The notes under the pieces: generated by a model | Told to the model about the DNA's origin: nothing | The model's input: the letters and a program-made list of their open reading frames with translations, nothing else | The model's database searches: none | In this document: positions 28,301-37,548 of the stretch, piece by piece | How positions within the stretch are numbered: the first letter of the stretch is position 1 | How the letters are laid out: every line of letters starts with the position of its first letter | Made by a program: the position numbers and the translations under genes | From: Candidatus Omnitrophota bacterium | Lineage (GTDB): Bacteria > Omnitrophota > Gorgyraeia > 1-14-0-20-64-10 | Direction of reading: 5' to 3' | NCBI GenBank assembly: GCA_023818695.1 | Contig: JAMWCF010000001.1 | Location: 659,306-697,180, forward strand | DNA: 37,875 nucleotides

Positions 28301-28788
28301 GCCCCCAGGGTTTTTAAGTCCTCCAGTACTTCCTGCGCATGCTCTTCCGGTTTGACCTTCGGATAGACCTTGGCGATCTTCCCTTTGGGGTCGATCAAAA
28401 AGGAAGCGCGCTGGATCCCCATGTACGTCTTGCCCATGAACTGCTTCTCTCCCCAGACCCCGTAGGCGTTGATCATCTGCTTCTGCGGGTCCGCCAGCAG
28501 GGGAAACGGCAGGTTGAACTTCTCGGCGAACTTTCCGTGGCTCTCCACCGAGTCGGCGCTCACGCCGAACACCTGCGCCTTCAGCTTCTTGAAGCCGCTG
28601 ATCTGGTCACGCAGGCCGCAGGCCTCCTTGGTGCATCCCGGGGTGTCGTCCTTCGGGTAAAAGTAGACCAGCACCCACTGACCTTTATAATCGGAAAGTT
28701 TATGCGTCTTCCCGTTCTGGTCCTGCAAAGAAAAATCGGGCGCCGTCGAGCCGGCCTTCAATCCCTTCTTCTGTGTTGCGGTTGCCAT
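28297..28788 (-). CDS. bcp: Thioredoxin-dependent thiol peroxidase (Bcp/PrxQ)
   Basis: Start MATATQKKG at 28788 behind [45 protein letters not shown]. Confidence 0.95.
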   Translation of the reverse strand: MATATQKKGLKAGSTAPDFSLQDQNGKTHKLSDYKGQWVLVYFYPKDDTPGCTKEACGLRDQISGFKKLKAQVFGVSADSVESHGKFAEKFNLPFPLLADPQKQMINAYGVWGEKQFMGKTYMGIQRASFLIDPKGKIAKVYPKVKPEEHAQEVLEDLKTLGA

Positions 28789-28851
28789 CGTTTTACCTCC
28801 ACTTAAAGCATACATTGTAACATGCTGGAATAACACGCAATAGTGAGCCCC

Positions 28852-28880
28852 TTGACTTTCATCTCGATTCGTCCTATGCT
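28852..28880 (+). promoter_or_regulatory. Sigma-70-like promoter TTGACT-N17-TATGCT
   Basis: TTGACT at 28852-28857, TATGCT at 28875-28880, 17-bp spacer, 15 nt before the ATG at 28896. Confidence 0.6.
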
Positions 28881-28895
28881 GTGTTGGTACCGCTG

Positions 28896-29795
28896 ATGAA
28901 CAGTAACCCTTTTAACGGGTCTGACCAGAAACTCCCCTGGATCGTCGGCGGTTTTTTGTTTGTAACCGCCCTTGGAATTTTCGACGTTTTCACCGGCCCC
29001 CACTTTTCCTTCGAACTCCTCTACCTGGTCCCCGTAACCCTGGTCATCTGGTTCGCCGGCAGATGGGCCGGCACCTACATCGCCCTGGCCGGCGCCGTCA
29101 CCTGGCTGACCGCCGCGGTCCTGCAAAAACCGCCGGAGATCTCCTCCTTCACGCACCTCTGGAACACCGTTTCCCGGCTGCTCTTTTTCGCCGTCGTGGC
29201 CGTCTTCATCCCCCACCTGCGCACCGCCTGGCAGCAGGAAAAGGAGCTGGCCCGCACCGATTTCCTCACCGGGGTCGCCAACAAACGCTGCTTCATGGAT
29301 ATGGCCTCCCTGGAGCTGGAGCGCAACACCCGCTACAATCGCCCCTTTACCTTCGTCTACATGGACATCGACAACTTCAAGTTCGTCAACGACCGGATGG
29401 GCCACAACGCCGGCGACACGCTGCTGCGCGCAGTGGCCCAAACCCTGAAAAAGAAGGTCCGTTCCATCGACCTGGTGGCCCGCCTCGGGGGCGACGAGTT
29501 CGCCGTCCTCCTTCCGGAGACACAGTCCCAGGCGGCCCGAATTGTCGTGCAGAGGATCCAGAAAGACCTGATCGACCTGGTGGAAAAGAACGAGTGGCCG
29601 GTCTCCTTCAGCTTCGGGGTGGCCACCTTCATGCGGCCGCCGGAATCAGTCGAGGAGATGATCCGAAAAGCCGACGCCCTGATGTACGCCTCCAAAAACA
29701 ACGGGAAAAACCTGATCAAGCATGAGTTGATCGGCGGCCCAGCGCCGGTGGAGGTCCCCCGCGGCAAACCGGCCCAGATTCGCAAAACCGCGTGA
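28896..29795 (+). CDS. Membrane-anchored GGDEF diguanylate cyclase
   Basis: N-terminal hydrophobic helices, then [25 protein letters not shown]...[25 protein letters not shown]...[15 protein letters not shown]; intact GGDEF. Confidence 0.95.
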   Translation: MNSNPFNGSDQKLPWIVGGFLFVTALGIFDVFTGPHFSFELLYLVPVTLVIWFAGRWAGTYIALAGAVTWLTAAVLQKPPEISSFTHLWNTVSRLLFFAVVAVFIPHLRTAWQQEKELARTDFLTGVANKRCFMDMASLELERNTRYNRPFTFVYMDIDNFKFVNDRMGHNAGDTLLRAVAQTLKKKVRSIDLVARLGGDEFAVLLPETQSQAARIVVQRIQKDLIDLVEKNEWPVSFSFGVATFMRPPESVEEMIRKADALMYASKNNGKNLIKHELIGGPAPVEVPRGKPAQIRKTA

Positions 29796-30304
29796 GCTGG
29801 TGGCTTCTCCTTAAAACCGTTCTTTTCCTCATGGTCGTCCCCACCAATGTCTCCACCACTATTCCGTTTCTGATCCTCCACTCCTTCAAAAAACTGGCCC
29901 TTCCCCATCTGTGGGGTTTTTACGCCGTGCTCGGCGGCCCGCTGGTTCTCTTTGGAATCCTCACCTTCGTCTTCAGCGCTTTGACCTTCGCCCAGGCGGG
30001 ACGCGGCACCCCGATACCCTGGGACGCCCCGAAAGATTTCGTCGCCGTCGGCCTCTACCGATTCGTGCGCAACCCGATGTACCTCGGCGTCTTGAGTGTC
30101 GTGCTCGGCTGGGCCCTCATCTTCTGCGCCCCAATTCTGTTAGGATATCTTTTTACCCTGTGGCTGTTTTTCCATCTGTTTATCCTGATCTATGAGGAAC
30201 CGACCTTGAGACGGCGCTTCGGCGATTCGTACCGCGAATACTGCAGGGGGGTCCCCCGCTGGATTCCGCGGGAGACACCGGCCCGCCGGAGGCCAAAACC
30301 ATGA
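29792..30304 (+). CDS. Isoprenylcysteine carboxyl methyltransferase-like membrane protein
   Basis: FVAVGLYRFVRNPMYLGVLSVVLGWAL...EEPTLRRRFGDSYREYCRGVPRWIPR; GTG start, ATG-less 4-nt overlap with the upstream stop. Confidence 0.88.
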   Translation: MSWWLLLKTVLFLMVVPTNVSTTIPFLILHSFKKLALPHLWGFYAVLGGPLVLFGILTFVFSALTFAQAGRGTPIPWDAPKDFVAVGLYRFVRNPMYLGVLSVVLGWALIFCAPILLGYLFTLWLFFHLFILIYEEPTLRRRFGDSYREYCRGVPRWIPRETPARRRPKP

Positions 30305-31044
30305 AAACAGCCAGAACGAAAATGTGGGTCCTCCAGCATGCCGCCCCGGAAACGCTGGGCACCATCGCCTCCGCCCTGCGCGCCGCAGGCCACTCCTACG
30401 AATACGTCCGGACCTTCGAAGGGGCCCCCGTCCCTAAAAATATGGAGGGCGCCGACGGCCTGATCGTCATGGGCGGGCCGATGGGGGTCTACGACCATTC
30501 CAGGTATCCTTACCTGAAGGATGAAATGCGGCTGATCGAGACGGCCTTGAAAGAGAAAAAACCGGTGCTGGGCACCTGTTTGGGAAGCCAGCTTCTGGCC
30601 GCCGTCCTGGGGGCCCCGGTCACCAAAGGGAAGAAGAAGGAGATCGGCTGGCATCCGGTGACTCTTCGGAAGGCGGCTGCCTCCGACCCCCTCTGGAAAG
30701 GGGTCCCCCCTTCCTTTATGGGGTTCCACTGGCACGGAGATATCTTCGAGCTTCCGAAAGGGGCTGTCTCCCTGGCTTCATCGCTGACGACCGAGCACCA
30801 GGCGTTCCGCTGGGGGGAGAATGCCTACGGCCTGCTCTTCCACATGGAGGTGACTGAACCGATGATCCGCCAGATGACCGAGACCTTCGCGGATGAACTC
30901 CGGCAGGAAAAATTGAGCGGCCGGGAGATCCTTCAGGAGACCTCACAACACCAGCCGGAACTTCAGAAGATCGGCTCTGCTGTGTACGGCCGCTGGGCGG
31001 AGCTCCTTTCCTGCCGCTCCCCCCGACCGTTCATGATGACCTAA
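30301..31044 (+). CDS. Class I glutamine amidotransferase (GMP synthase-like)
   Basis: GLIVMGGPMGVYDHSRYPYLKDE, VLGTCLGSQLLAAVLGA nucleophile elbow, FHWHGDIFELP. Confidence 0.9.
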   Translation: MKTARTKMWVLQHAAPETLGTIASALRAAGHSYEYVRTFEGAPVPKNMEGADGLIVMGGPMGVYDHSRYPYLKDEMRLIETALKEKKPVLGTCLGSQLLAAVLGAPVTKGKKKEIGWHPVTLRKAAASDPLWKGVPPSFMGFHWHGDIFELPKGAVSLASSLTTEHQAFRWGENAYGLLFHMEVTEPMIRQMTETFADELRQEKLSGREILQETSQHQPELQKIGSAVYGRWAELLSCRSPRPFMMT

Positions 31045-32588
31045 GGAACCACCTCGTACAGCCCGAACGTCCCGTTCCTGGCGACAAGCTTCAGCTTCCC
31101 ACCATTTAACCAAATCCACCGGGTGATTTTGAGGGTCCGCTTCAGGAGGTCCCCAGTGACATTCTCCATCTTCCGCGGGTCCGACAGACCGAGGTTCTTC
31201 CCTTCCGGGAAACCAACCGCATAGCGGACGGACCGGTCTCCTCTTCTGATCGCGTCAAACCCAGCTGTGTCGCCGGCAAAAGAGCGGTGATCCGTCAAAA
31301 CCTGCCAGTGAGCCGGCAGTGGTGTTATGCCGACGGTTCCTTTCCCATAGCGGGAATTGGCCTCCCTGGCGATGGCGAGGTAATCCCGGACCTCCGGCGT
31401 GCCGTACGGATTGACCCACTGCTGTATCCCGACAACCACGCTCGCGGCGAAACCCAGCGCGAACACCGCCCGCGGCACCCACAGGCGCCACGCCCCTTCC
31501 AGCGACCGGAACCCATACACGATGAAAGCCGGAAAGAGCGGCATCATGTAACGGTGTGCGTAACCGGCAGTGGCCACCGACAAAAGCATCAAACCAAACA
31601 ACACAAACCCCTCCAGAACGGAGGGCTGCCGCCGGAAAGAGCGGATCCACATAAAGGCCAGCCAGAGGACAAACGGGATGCTCAAAACCACCCCTTTCAT
31701 CTCGGAATAAACAAAAAAGAGCGGCGGGTTAAAAACCGTGCCGACGGATCCCAGCATCCCCCACAGGAGGTTATGCCGGACCTTCACCAAAAACTCCCCC
31801 GCCGATATCATGCCGGTGTAGTGAACGGCCATCGGATCCTTGTCCACGAAAAGCAGGATCGGCGGCTTCGCCCAGTAACCGCGCATCGGCACCGTCGAAC
31901 ACCACCACTCCCACAACAGAACCGGCACGGCAACCATCAGGGAACAGGCAAGCAGCTTTCTGAACACAGCCGGCGTCCGGTATCGCTTGTGGACCAGCAG
32001 GAACCATCCCCCGGCCATCAGCCCCAACGCCGTGATCTTCATCAGGTAAGCGGCCGTGATGAAGATCACCGCCCCAAAAAGAGTCCTGCTGACAACCGGC
32101 CCCTCCTCCCGCAGGTACCGGTCCATCCAGACCAGCGCCAGCATCACGAACAGGACCAGCGGGATCTCCGCCAGTATCCGGTGAGCCAGCATGAAAACGA
32201 CCGGCGAAGCCATCAAAACCAGAGTCGCCCATTCCGGCTTCTGCTCCGGTTCCAGGAACCGCCTGAAAAAGATCCCCGCCGCAACAGCCATCCCACCGGC
32301 CAAAAGAACCATGAACAGCTTCAGGACAACGAAATTGACGCCGAAGATGCCGACCAGCGGAATCAACAGGAGCGTCAATCCCGGCATCTGGCTGGTGACA
32401 GGGAAAAACCCATCCGCGAAAAGCTCCCCGTAGCGGTACGTGCTCCAAAAAGATTCCGCCCGCAGCAGGTAGGAGGCCGGATCATGGGCGCTGGTCAGCG
32501 TCATATCCAGGTAGGGATGCAGGAAAACCAGGTAAACCACGCCCAGGACAATCCCCAGGAGTGCGGTTTGGGAAAACCACTTGGTCAT
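31041..32588 (-). CDS. GT39/ArnT-like membrane glycosyltransferase
   Basis: Multi-TM; HPYLDMTLTSAHDPASYLLRAESFW, FADGFFPVTSQMPGLTLLLIPLVG; polytopic GT-C pattern. Confidence 0.75.
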   Translation of the reverse strand: MTKWFSQTALLGIVLGVVYLVFLHPYLDMTLTSAHDPASYLLRAESFWSTYRYGELFADGFFPVTSQMPGLTLLLIPLVGIFGVNFVVLKLFMVLLAGGMAVAAGIFFRRFLEPEQKPEWATLVLMASPVVFMLAHRILAEIPLVLFVMLALVWMDRYLREEGPVVSRTLFGAVIFITAAYLMKITALGLMAGGWFLLVHKRYRTPAVFRKLLACSLMVAVPVLLWEWWCSTVPMRGYWAKPPILLFVDKDPMAVHYTGMISAGEFLVKVRHNLLWGMLGSVGTVFNPPLFFVYSEMKGVVLSIPFVLWLAFMWIRSFRRQPSVLEGFVLFGLMLLSVATAGYAHRYMMPLFPAFIVYGFRSLEGAWRLWVPRAVFALGFAASVVVGIQQWVNPYGTPEVRDYLAIAREANSRYGKGTVGITPLPAHWQVLTDHRSFAGDTAGFDAIRRGDRSVRYAVGFPEGKNLGLSDPRKMENVTGDLLKRTLKITRWIWLNGGKLKLVARNGTFGLYEVVP

Positions 32589-32620
32589 GGATTATTTAAT
32601 TTTATGCTACCATAAAAAAG

Positions 32621-34096
32621 ATGAATCTTGTATTGAAACGGTTGTATATCTTCCTCACCGTAGCGGGTGGATTCTGGCTGGTCAGCGGCGCCGGAGCCGA
32701 AGTGACGGAAGTGGTTACTCATTACCCGATGGGGGATGTGGAGTTCGACCGGCTCCACGCCAACCGTGCCACCATAGGAGATGCGTATCAACCGGCTGTC
32801 GTGCCGGACGCCAGCGTCCCCAACGGCAACCTGTTTATCGCCGGACGTCTAGGAATCGGGACCCCCGTTCCGGGACGAACGGTGGATGTCTTCGCCGTCA
32901 ACGGTGCCCGGTTTGCCGGATCAGCCGGTTTCGAAAACGGCGTCTATTTCACTCCCTCCTCTATTAATACGGGTCTCTCCGGCTTGGCCATCGGCTACAA
33001 CCAAACCTACAACGGCACCGCTATGACCAATGCCGGTTTTCTCCAGGCGGAAACCCAGGGTGGCGCCTACCGGAACCTCCTGCTCAATCCTCTGGGCGGA
33101 TCGATCGGCGTCGGCACGACCTCCCCCGCCACTCTTCTGCATGTGCGGGACCTGACCGGCGGCAATCGCCCCACCCTTCTGGTGGAACGCTCCAGCGGCG
33201 GGACTGCCCCGCCCCGGCTCGGCCTGATCGACCTGGATGAGGGGGGAGGAGCAGTCACCACCTCCCCCATCTGGTCCATTGAAAATCTTCAGGACCGGTT
33301 CCGGATCACCCGCAAGGCCAATATCACCGCCGCCGCCACGGAGCATTTCATGATGACCAACGCGGGACGGATCGGTCTGGGAACCGCGATCCCCTCGGCG
33401 ATGCTTGACATCCTCACCACTACCATCGGCACTGTCGCCGTCTGGGCGGACGGAAATACCCCCTCCGCCAACGGCTTGTATGCTCTCGGTCCCTGGAATG
33501 CAACGGTGATCTCCTGCCTTGGCCCGAACAGCTACGGCAGTTACGGCAACGGGCAGGAAGTCGGCGTTTTCGGCAACGGGGAGATCGCCACGTCGGGAGC
33601 TGGAATCCACGCGGTCTCCGAAGGCAGCGGCGCCTACATCGCAGGAAGCGTCATCGGTTTCTCTGCCTGGACCGACCACGCCACCGGCATCGCTCTTGAT
33701 GTCACCGCCGCCAACGACACGGGGATTCTAGCGGACGGTCAGGATGAAGATTTCTACGCCTCCGGTCCGGGCATCGACTACGGTTCCCCCTCCTCGATCC
33801 GCTGGAAGAGGAACATCCATCCTTTGGAGGGCGTATCGGAGAAACTGCTCCGGATCCGCGGCGTCTATTTCAGATGGGACAAACCGCACGGCGGCCGGCA
33901 AGATCTCGGCCTGATCGCGGAGGAGGTGGGGCGCATCTTCCCTGAAATCGTCCATTACGAACCGGACGGCAAAAAAGCCGTCTCCGTGGAGTACAGCCGG
34001 ATGACGCCGCTGCTGGTCGAGGCGGTCAAAGAGCTTGAAAAAAGAATCAAAGCCCTGGAAGAGGAGGCCTCATCGTTAAAGGGGAAGACCCCATGA
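32621..34096 (+). CDS. Secreted protein with tail-fibre-like repeats and C-terminal Peptidase_S74 domain (paralog 1)
   Basis: Signal peptide MNLVLKRLYIFLTVAGGFWLVSGAGA; GRLGIGTPVPGRTVDVFAVNGARF; SSIRWKRNIHPLEGVSEKLLRIRGVYFRWDKPHGGRQDLGLIAEEVGRIFPEIV; terminal coiled coil. Confidence 0.88.
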   Translation: MNLVLKRLYIFLTVAGGFWLVSGAGAEVTEVVTHYPMGDVEFDRLHANRATIGDAYQPAVVPDASVPNGNLFIAGRLGIGTPVPGRTVDVFAVNGARFAGSAGFENGVYFTPSSINTGLSGLAIGYNQTYNGTAMTNAGFLQAETQGGAYRNLLLNPLGGSIGVGTTSPATLLHVRDLTGGNRPTLLVERSSGGTAPPRLGLIDLDEGGGAVTTSPIWSIENLQDRFRITRKANITAAATEHFMMTNAGRIGLGTAIPSAMLDILTTTIGTVAVWADGNTPSANGLYALGPWNATVISCLGPNSYGSYGNGQEVGVFGNGEIATSGAGIHAVSEGSGAYIAGSVIGFSAWTDHATGIALDVTAANDTGILADGQDEDFYASGPGIDYGSPSSIRWKRNIHPLEGVSEKLLRIRGVYFRWDKPHGGRQDLGLIAEEVGRIFPEIVHYEPDGKKAVSVEYSRMTPLLVEAVKELEKRIKALEEEASSLKGKTP

Positions 34097-35592
34097 AGAG
34101 ATCCTTTTCCTTCCTCTTGGCCGTTCTTCTTCTGGCAGCAGTTCGTTTTCCGCCCGTCATGCCGGCCCGGGCGGAAACCACGGAATTGATCGTCTATTAC
34201 CCGATCTCCGTCGAGGTGGACCGTTACCACGCCAGGAAAGGAACGGTCGGCACCGTTTACAGCCCGACGATTGTCTCAACCTCCGCCATCGGGGACGGCA
34301 ATCTTCTCATCGCCGGTCAGGTGGGAATCGGCACCCCCTCTCCTCTCCGGCGTATGGACGTCATCGCTTCCAACAGCGCCCGCTTTTTCGGCACCACCGG
34401 TTCTGAAAACGGCGTCTACCTCGTCCCCACATCCATCGCCGCCGGCCGTTCCGGCCTGGCCATCGGCTACAACCAAACTTACAACGGCACCGCCATGACC
34501 AACGCCGGCTTCCTCCAGGCCGAAACCCAAGGCACCGGCTACCGCACCCTGCTGCTCAATCCCTTGGGCGGTTTCGTGGGGGTGGCAACAGCAGCCCCTC
34601 TGTCCCCTCTGCATGTCCGGGACACTACCTCCGGGAGCGAACCCTCCCTCTTCATCGCCCTTGACAGCGGATCCCCCGGCGCTGGCCCACCCCGGCTGGG
34701 CCTGGTGGACACCTCGCTGGGTGGCGGCTCGGTGATGGTGGCACCCTCCTGGGTGATTGACACCGTCGACGACAAGTTCCGGATCGGGTCGCAAACCAAC
34801 ATCACCAGTTCGCCGACCGCTTACCTGCGGATTCTCAATAACGGCAACATCGGAATTGGCATCGACTACGATCCGACGGTCCGGTTGGAGATGGCCGCTT
34901 CGTCCAACACGGTGCTTCTTGCGACCTCCGATTCCGTCACCACTGAATCGGTCTACATCAAGAACACCGTCAACCTGCCAATCTCCGCCTGGAGCCCGAA
35001 TCTCTACGGCATCCGCGCTTTCGGGGAAACCGGCATCTACGCCTATTCGCCGCATGAAAACGGCTTGGGGGTGATGGGGGACGCCTCCGACACCGGCCTT
35101 TTCGCCTCGGGCGGGCTGTTCGGCGCCTCCGTGACCGCCATGAACGATGTCGGCCTCTACACTTACGCTCCCCAATCCGGCAGCAGCGCTTGCCTTGCCC
35201 ACGGACGGACCTACGACTTTTACGCCAACGGCCCCGGAGAAGATTACCCGAATCCCTCCTCCATCCGGTGGAAGAACGACATCCAGCCGATGGAAAACAT
35301 CCTGGAGAAAACCCTGCAGATCCGGGGTGTCGCCTTCCGCTGGGACGAAGAGCATGGCGGCCGCCGGGATATCGGCTTCATCGGCGAGGAGGTCGGCCGC
35401 ATTTTCCCGGAGGTGGTCCACTACGAGCCGGATGGGGAGCACGTCCGCTCGATCGACTACAGCAAGATGACCCCAATCCTGATCGTAGCTTTCCAGGAGC
35501 TGGAAAAGGAGGTCTCCGAGCTGGAAACACGGTTGAAAGCCCTGCGCAACATCAAAAAGCAGAAAAAGATGAACGAGGGGCGGGTTTCATGA
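34093..35592 (+). CDS. Secreted Peptidase_S74-domain protein (paralog 2)
   Basis: Signal peptide MKRSFSFLLAVLLLAAVRFPPVMPARA; SSIRWKNDIQPMENILEKTLQIRGVAFRWDEEHGGRRDIGFIGEEVGRIFPEVV; ATGA overlap with paralog 1. Confidence 0.88.
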   Translation: MKRSFSFLLAVLLLAAVRFPPVMPARAETTELIVYYPISVEVDRYHARKGTVGTVYSPTIVSTSAIGDGNLLIAGQVGIGTPSPLRRMDVIASNSARFFGTTGSENGVYLVPTSIAAGRSGLAIGYNQTYNGTAMTNAGFLQAETQGTGYRTLLLNPLGGFVGVATAAPLSPLHVRDTTSGSEPSLFIALDSGSPGAGPPRLGLVDTSLGGGSVMVAPSWVIDTVDDKFRIGSQTNITSSPTAYLRILNNGNIGIGIDYDPTVRLEMAASSNTVLLATSDSVTTESVYIKNTVNLPISAWSPNLYGIRAFGETGIYAYSPHENGLGVMGDASDTGLFASGGLFGASVTAMNDVGLYTYAPQSGSSACLAHGRTYDFYANGPGEDYPNPSSIRWKNDIQPMENILEKTLQIRGVAFRWDEEHGGRRDIGFIGEEVGRIFPEVVHYEPDGEHVRSIDYSKMTPILIVAFQELEKEVSELETRLKALRNIKKQKKMNEGRVS

Positions 35593-37055
35593 ACCGCGAC
35601 CGGTGGCGATTAGCTGCGGCGGCGCTTCTACTGACCGGCTCCATCCTGGGAACCCTCGTCTGGGCGGAGACCGTGGAGATTCCCACCTACCTTCCGGCCG
35701 CCATCAACAACCTGAATCGGTTCCATGCCAAGAGGATGAGCGTCGGCCCCGCTTATGCCCAGGCCACCGTACCGAACTCCGCTCTCCTCGACGGCAACCT
35801 GATCATCTCCACCCGGCTTGGGGTGGGGACCTTCACCCCGGCTTATACGGTGGATGTCTTTGCCTCCAACGGCGCTCGTTTCTTTGGCACCACTGGCTTC
35901 GAAAATGCCGTCTACCTCGTCCCCTCCTCCATCGACAGCGGCCTCTCCGGCCTGGCCATCGGCTATAATCAAACGTATAATGGAACTCCCATGACGAACG
36001 CCGGCTTCCTCCAAGCTGAAACCTCTGGCACCGGTTACCGCAACCTTCTCCTGAACCCAATGGGAGGATTCGTTGGGGTACACACCACCTCTGCCCTTGT
36101 CCCGCTTCAGATCATCGATGACACCGCCGGCGGTCAACGCCCTTCCCTGGTGATCCAGCGGACCAGCGGCGGCGGCATTCCCGGTCCCCGGATCGGCCTC
36201 ATGGACACCAACGGCGCCACCCCCATCACCTCGCCGGTCTGGGCTATCGAAAATCTTAGTAACGCCTTCCGTCTGACACGCCAGGCCACTATCAACGGCG
36301 CGGTCACGGAACTTCTGCGAATCACCTCCGCCGGACAGGTCGGACTCGGCACCTCCTCCCCTTCGGCCCGGATGCAGATCTACACCCCTTCCGGCAGAAC
36401 CATCCGCCTGGAATCGGCCAGCAATGCTGAAACCCTCTGGGCGGCCAGCAACAACGGCATTGGGGTCCTGGCCTACACGCAGGACCCCGGCTCCATCGGA
36501 ATCCGTTCGGAAGGGGCGACAGGCATCCTTGGCTTCTCCGGAGATGCTTACGGCGTCGGCGTCTGGGCGAACGGGGCTTACATCGGCCTGCTGGTGGAAG
36601 CGGAGGACGATGGGGTCCAAGCTTACGCCAGCGGCACCAATGGCATTGGGACCTACGCCCGTTCGGAAAACTACATCGGCATTCGGGCCTCGGGTTTCGA
36701 CTACGATTTCTACCCCAACGGCCCCGGCGAAAATTACGGCTCCTCCTCCTCCATCCGCTGGAAAACCGATATCCATCCCATCGAAGGGGCCCTGGAGAAG
36801 ATCCTTCAGCTGCGTGGAGTCTCCTTCCGGTGGGACGAGCCGCACGGCGGACATCAGGATATCGGCTTCATCGGTGAGGAGGTCGGCCCGGTTGTGCCGG
36901 AGATCGTCGTGTACGAGGAAAACGGCGTGGACGCCGACGGAATGGACTACAGCCGGTTGACACCGATTCTGCTGGAAGCGATTCGTGAGCAGAAAAAGCG
37001 GGTGGATCAACTGAAATCTGAAATCGCCGAACTAGAGAAAACCCTTGCGCGCTGA
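35589..37055 (+). CDS. Secreted Peptidase_S74-domain protein (paralog 3)
   Basis: Start MNRDRWRLAAAALLLTGSILGTLVWA at 35589 (the ORF-track start at 35190 is within paralog 2); SSIRWKTDIHPIEGALEKILQLRGVSFRWDEPHGGHQDIGFIGEEVGPVVPEIV. Confidence 0.88.
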   Translation: MNRDRWRLAAAALLLTGSILGTLVWAETVEIPTYLPAAINNLNRFHAKRMSVGPAYAQATVPNSALLDGNLIISTRLGVGTFTPAYTVDVFASNGARFFGTTGFENAVYLVPSSIDSGLSGLAIGYNQTYNGTPMTNAGFLQAETSGTGYRNLLLNPMGGFVGVHTTSALVPLQIIDDTAGGQRPSLVIQRTSGGGIPGPRIGLMDTNGATPITSPVWAIENLSNAFRLTRQATINGAVTELLRITSAGQVGLGTSSPSARMQIYTPSGRTIRLESASNAETLWAASNNGIGVLAYTQDPGSIGIRSEGATGILGFSGDAYGVGVWANGAYIGLLVEAEDDGVQAYASGTNGIGTYARSENYIGIRASGFDYDFYPNGPGENYGSSSSIRWKTDIHPIEGALEKILQLRGVSFRWDEPHGGHQDIGFIGEEVGPVVPEIVVYEENGVDADGMDYSRLTPILLEAIREQKKRVDQLKSEIAELEKTLAR

Positions 37056-37545
37056 CAAAATTCCCGCAACCATCTTTCTCCTGTGCTTCCTGCTTGGCCC
37101 AGCCGGGGGGCAGGCCCTCGGACAGCCTCGCGATTACAAGCCGACCTCCCCCGACAAAGCTGCCCAGCTCCAGCAAAAGAGCGAAAAGCGGCACAAAGAC
37201 CTTGAAACAATGCGGGCCGATTGGATGGATCGGCTGAAGACCGACCACCCGAACTTCTACGCGCGGGCCCAGGCCACCGCAGCCCGGCAGGCGAAAATCC
37301 AGGAGATCGTCGCCCTCTACACCAACCAGAAGCTCTCCTACGACGACGCGGAGAAACTGCTCACACCGTTAGTCCGGGAAAACCTGCAGCAGGGCCTGAT
37401 GACTGATCTCAACGACCGGATCGCCCGCCTGGAAAAGAAACTCAACGCCCTCAAACAGATCCGGAGTGATCCGGAACATCACCTGCGCAAAGAGGTGAAT
37501 CGGATCCTCAAACGCCAGCCGGCCGTCCCCCTCGACGAACCCTGA
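37045..37545 (+). CDS. Secreted helical hypothetical protein
   Basis: TTG start overlapping paralog 3; MRADKIPATIFLLCFLLGPAGGQALGQ signal-like N-terminus, charged helical body. Confidence 0.6.
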   Translation: MRADKIPATIFLLCFLLGPAGGQALGQPRDYKPTSPDKAAQLQQKSEKRHKDLETMRADWMDRLKTDHPNFYARAQATAARQAKIQEIVALYTNQKLSYDDAEKLLTPLVRENLQQGLMTDLNDRIARLEKKLNALKQIRSDPEHHLRKEVNRILKRQPAVPLDEP

Positions 37546-37548
37546 CCG

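Noticed and set aside
31287-32615. 442-aa plus-strand ORF opposite the GT39-like gene
   Set aside because: Extremely Gln/His/Arg/Pro-rich artefact of antisense reading of a membrane protein.
35190-35588. N-terminal extension of the third S74 ORF
   Set aside because: Out-of-frame reading of paralog 2's S74 domain; a signal-peptide start exists at 35589.
33400-36700. CRISPR-like or short tandem repeat array in the S74 genes
   Set aside because: Repeated GIG/NGLYG motifs are protein-level and irregular; there are no uniform DNA repeats with spacers.
32621-37055. Prophage tail-fibre module
   Set aside because: No phage structural, lysis or integrase genes in the window, and all three proteins have signal peptides; a cellular surface role is more likely.
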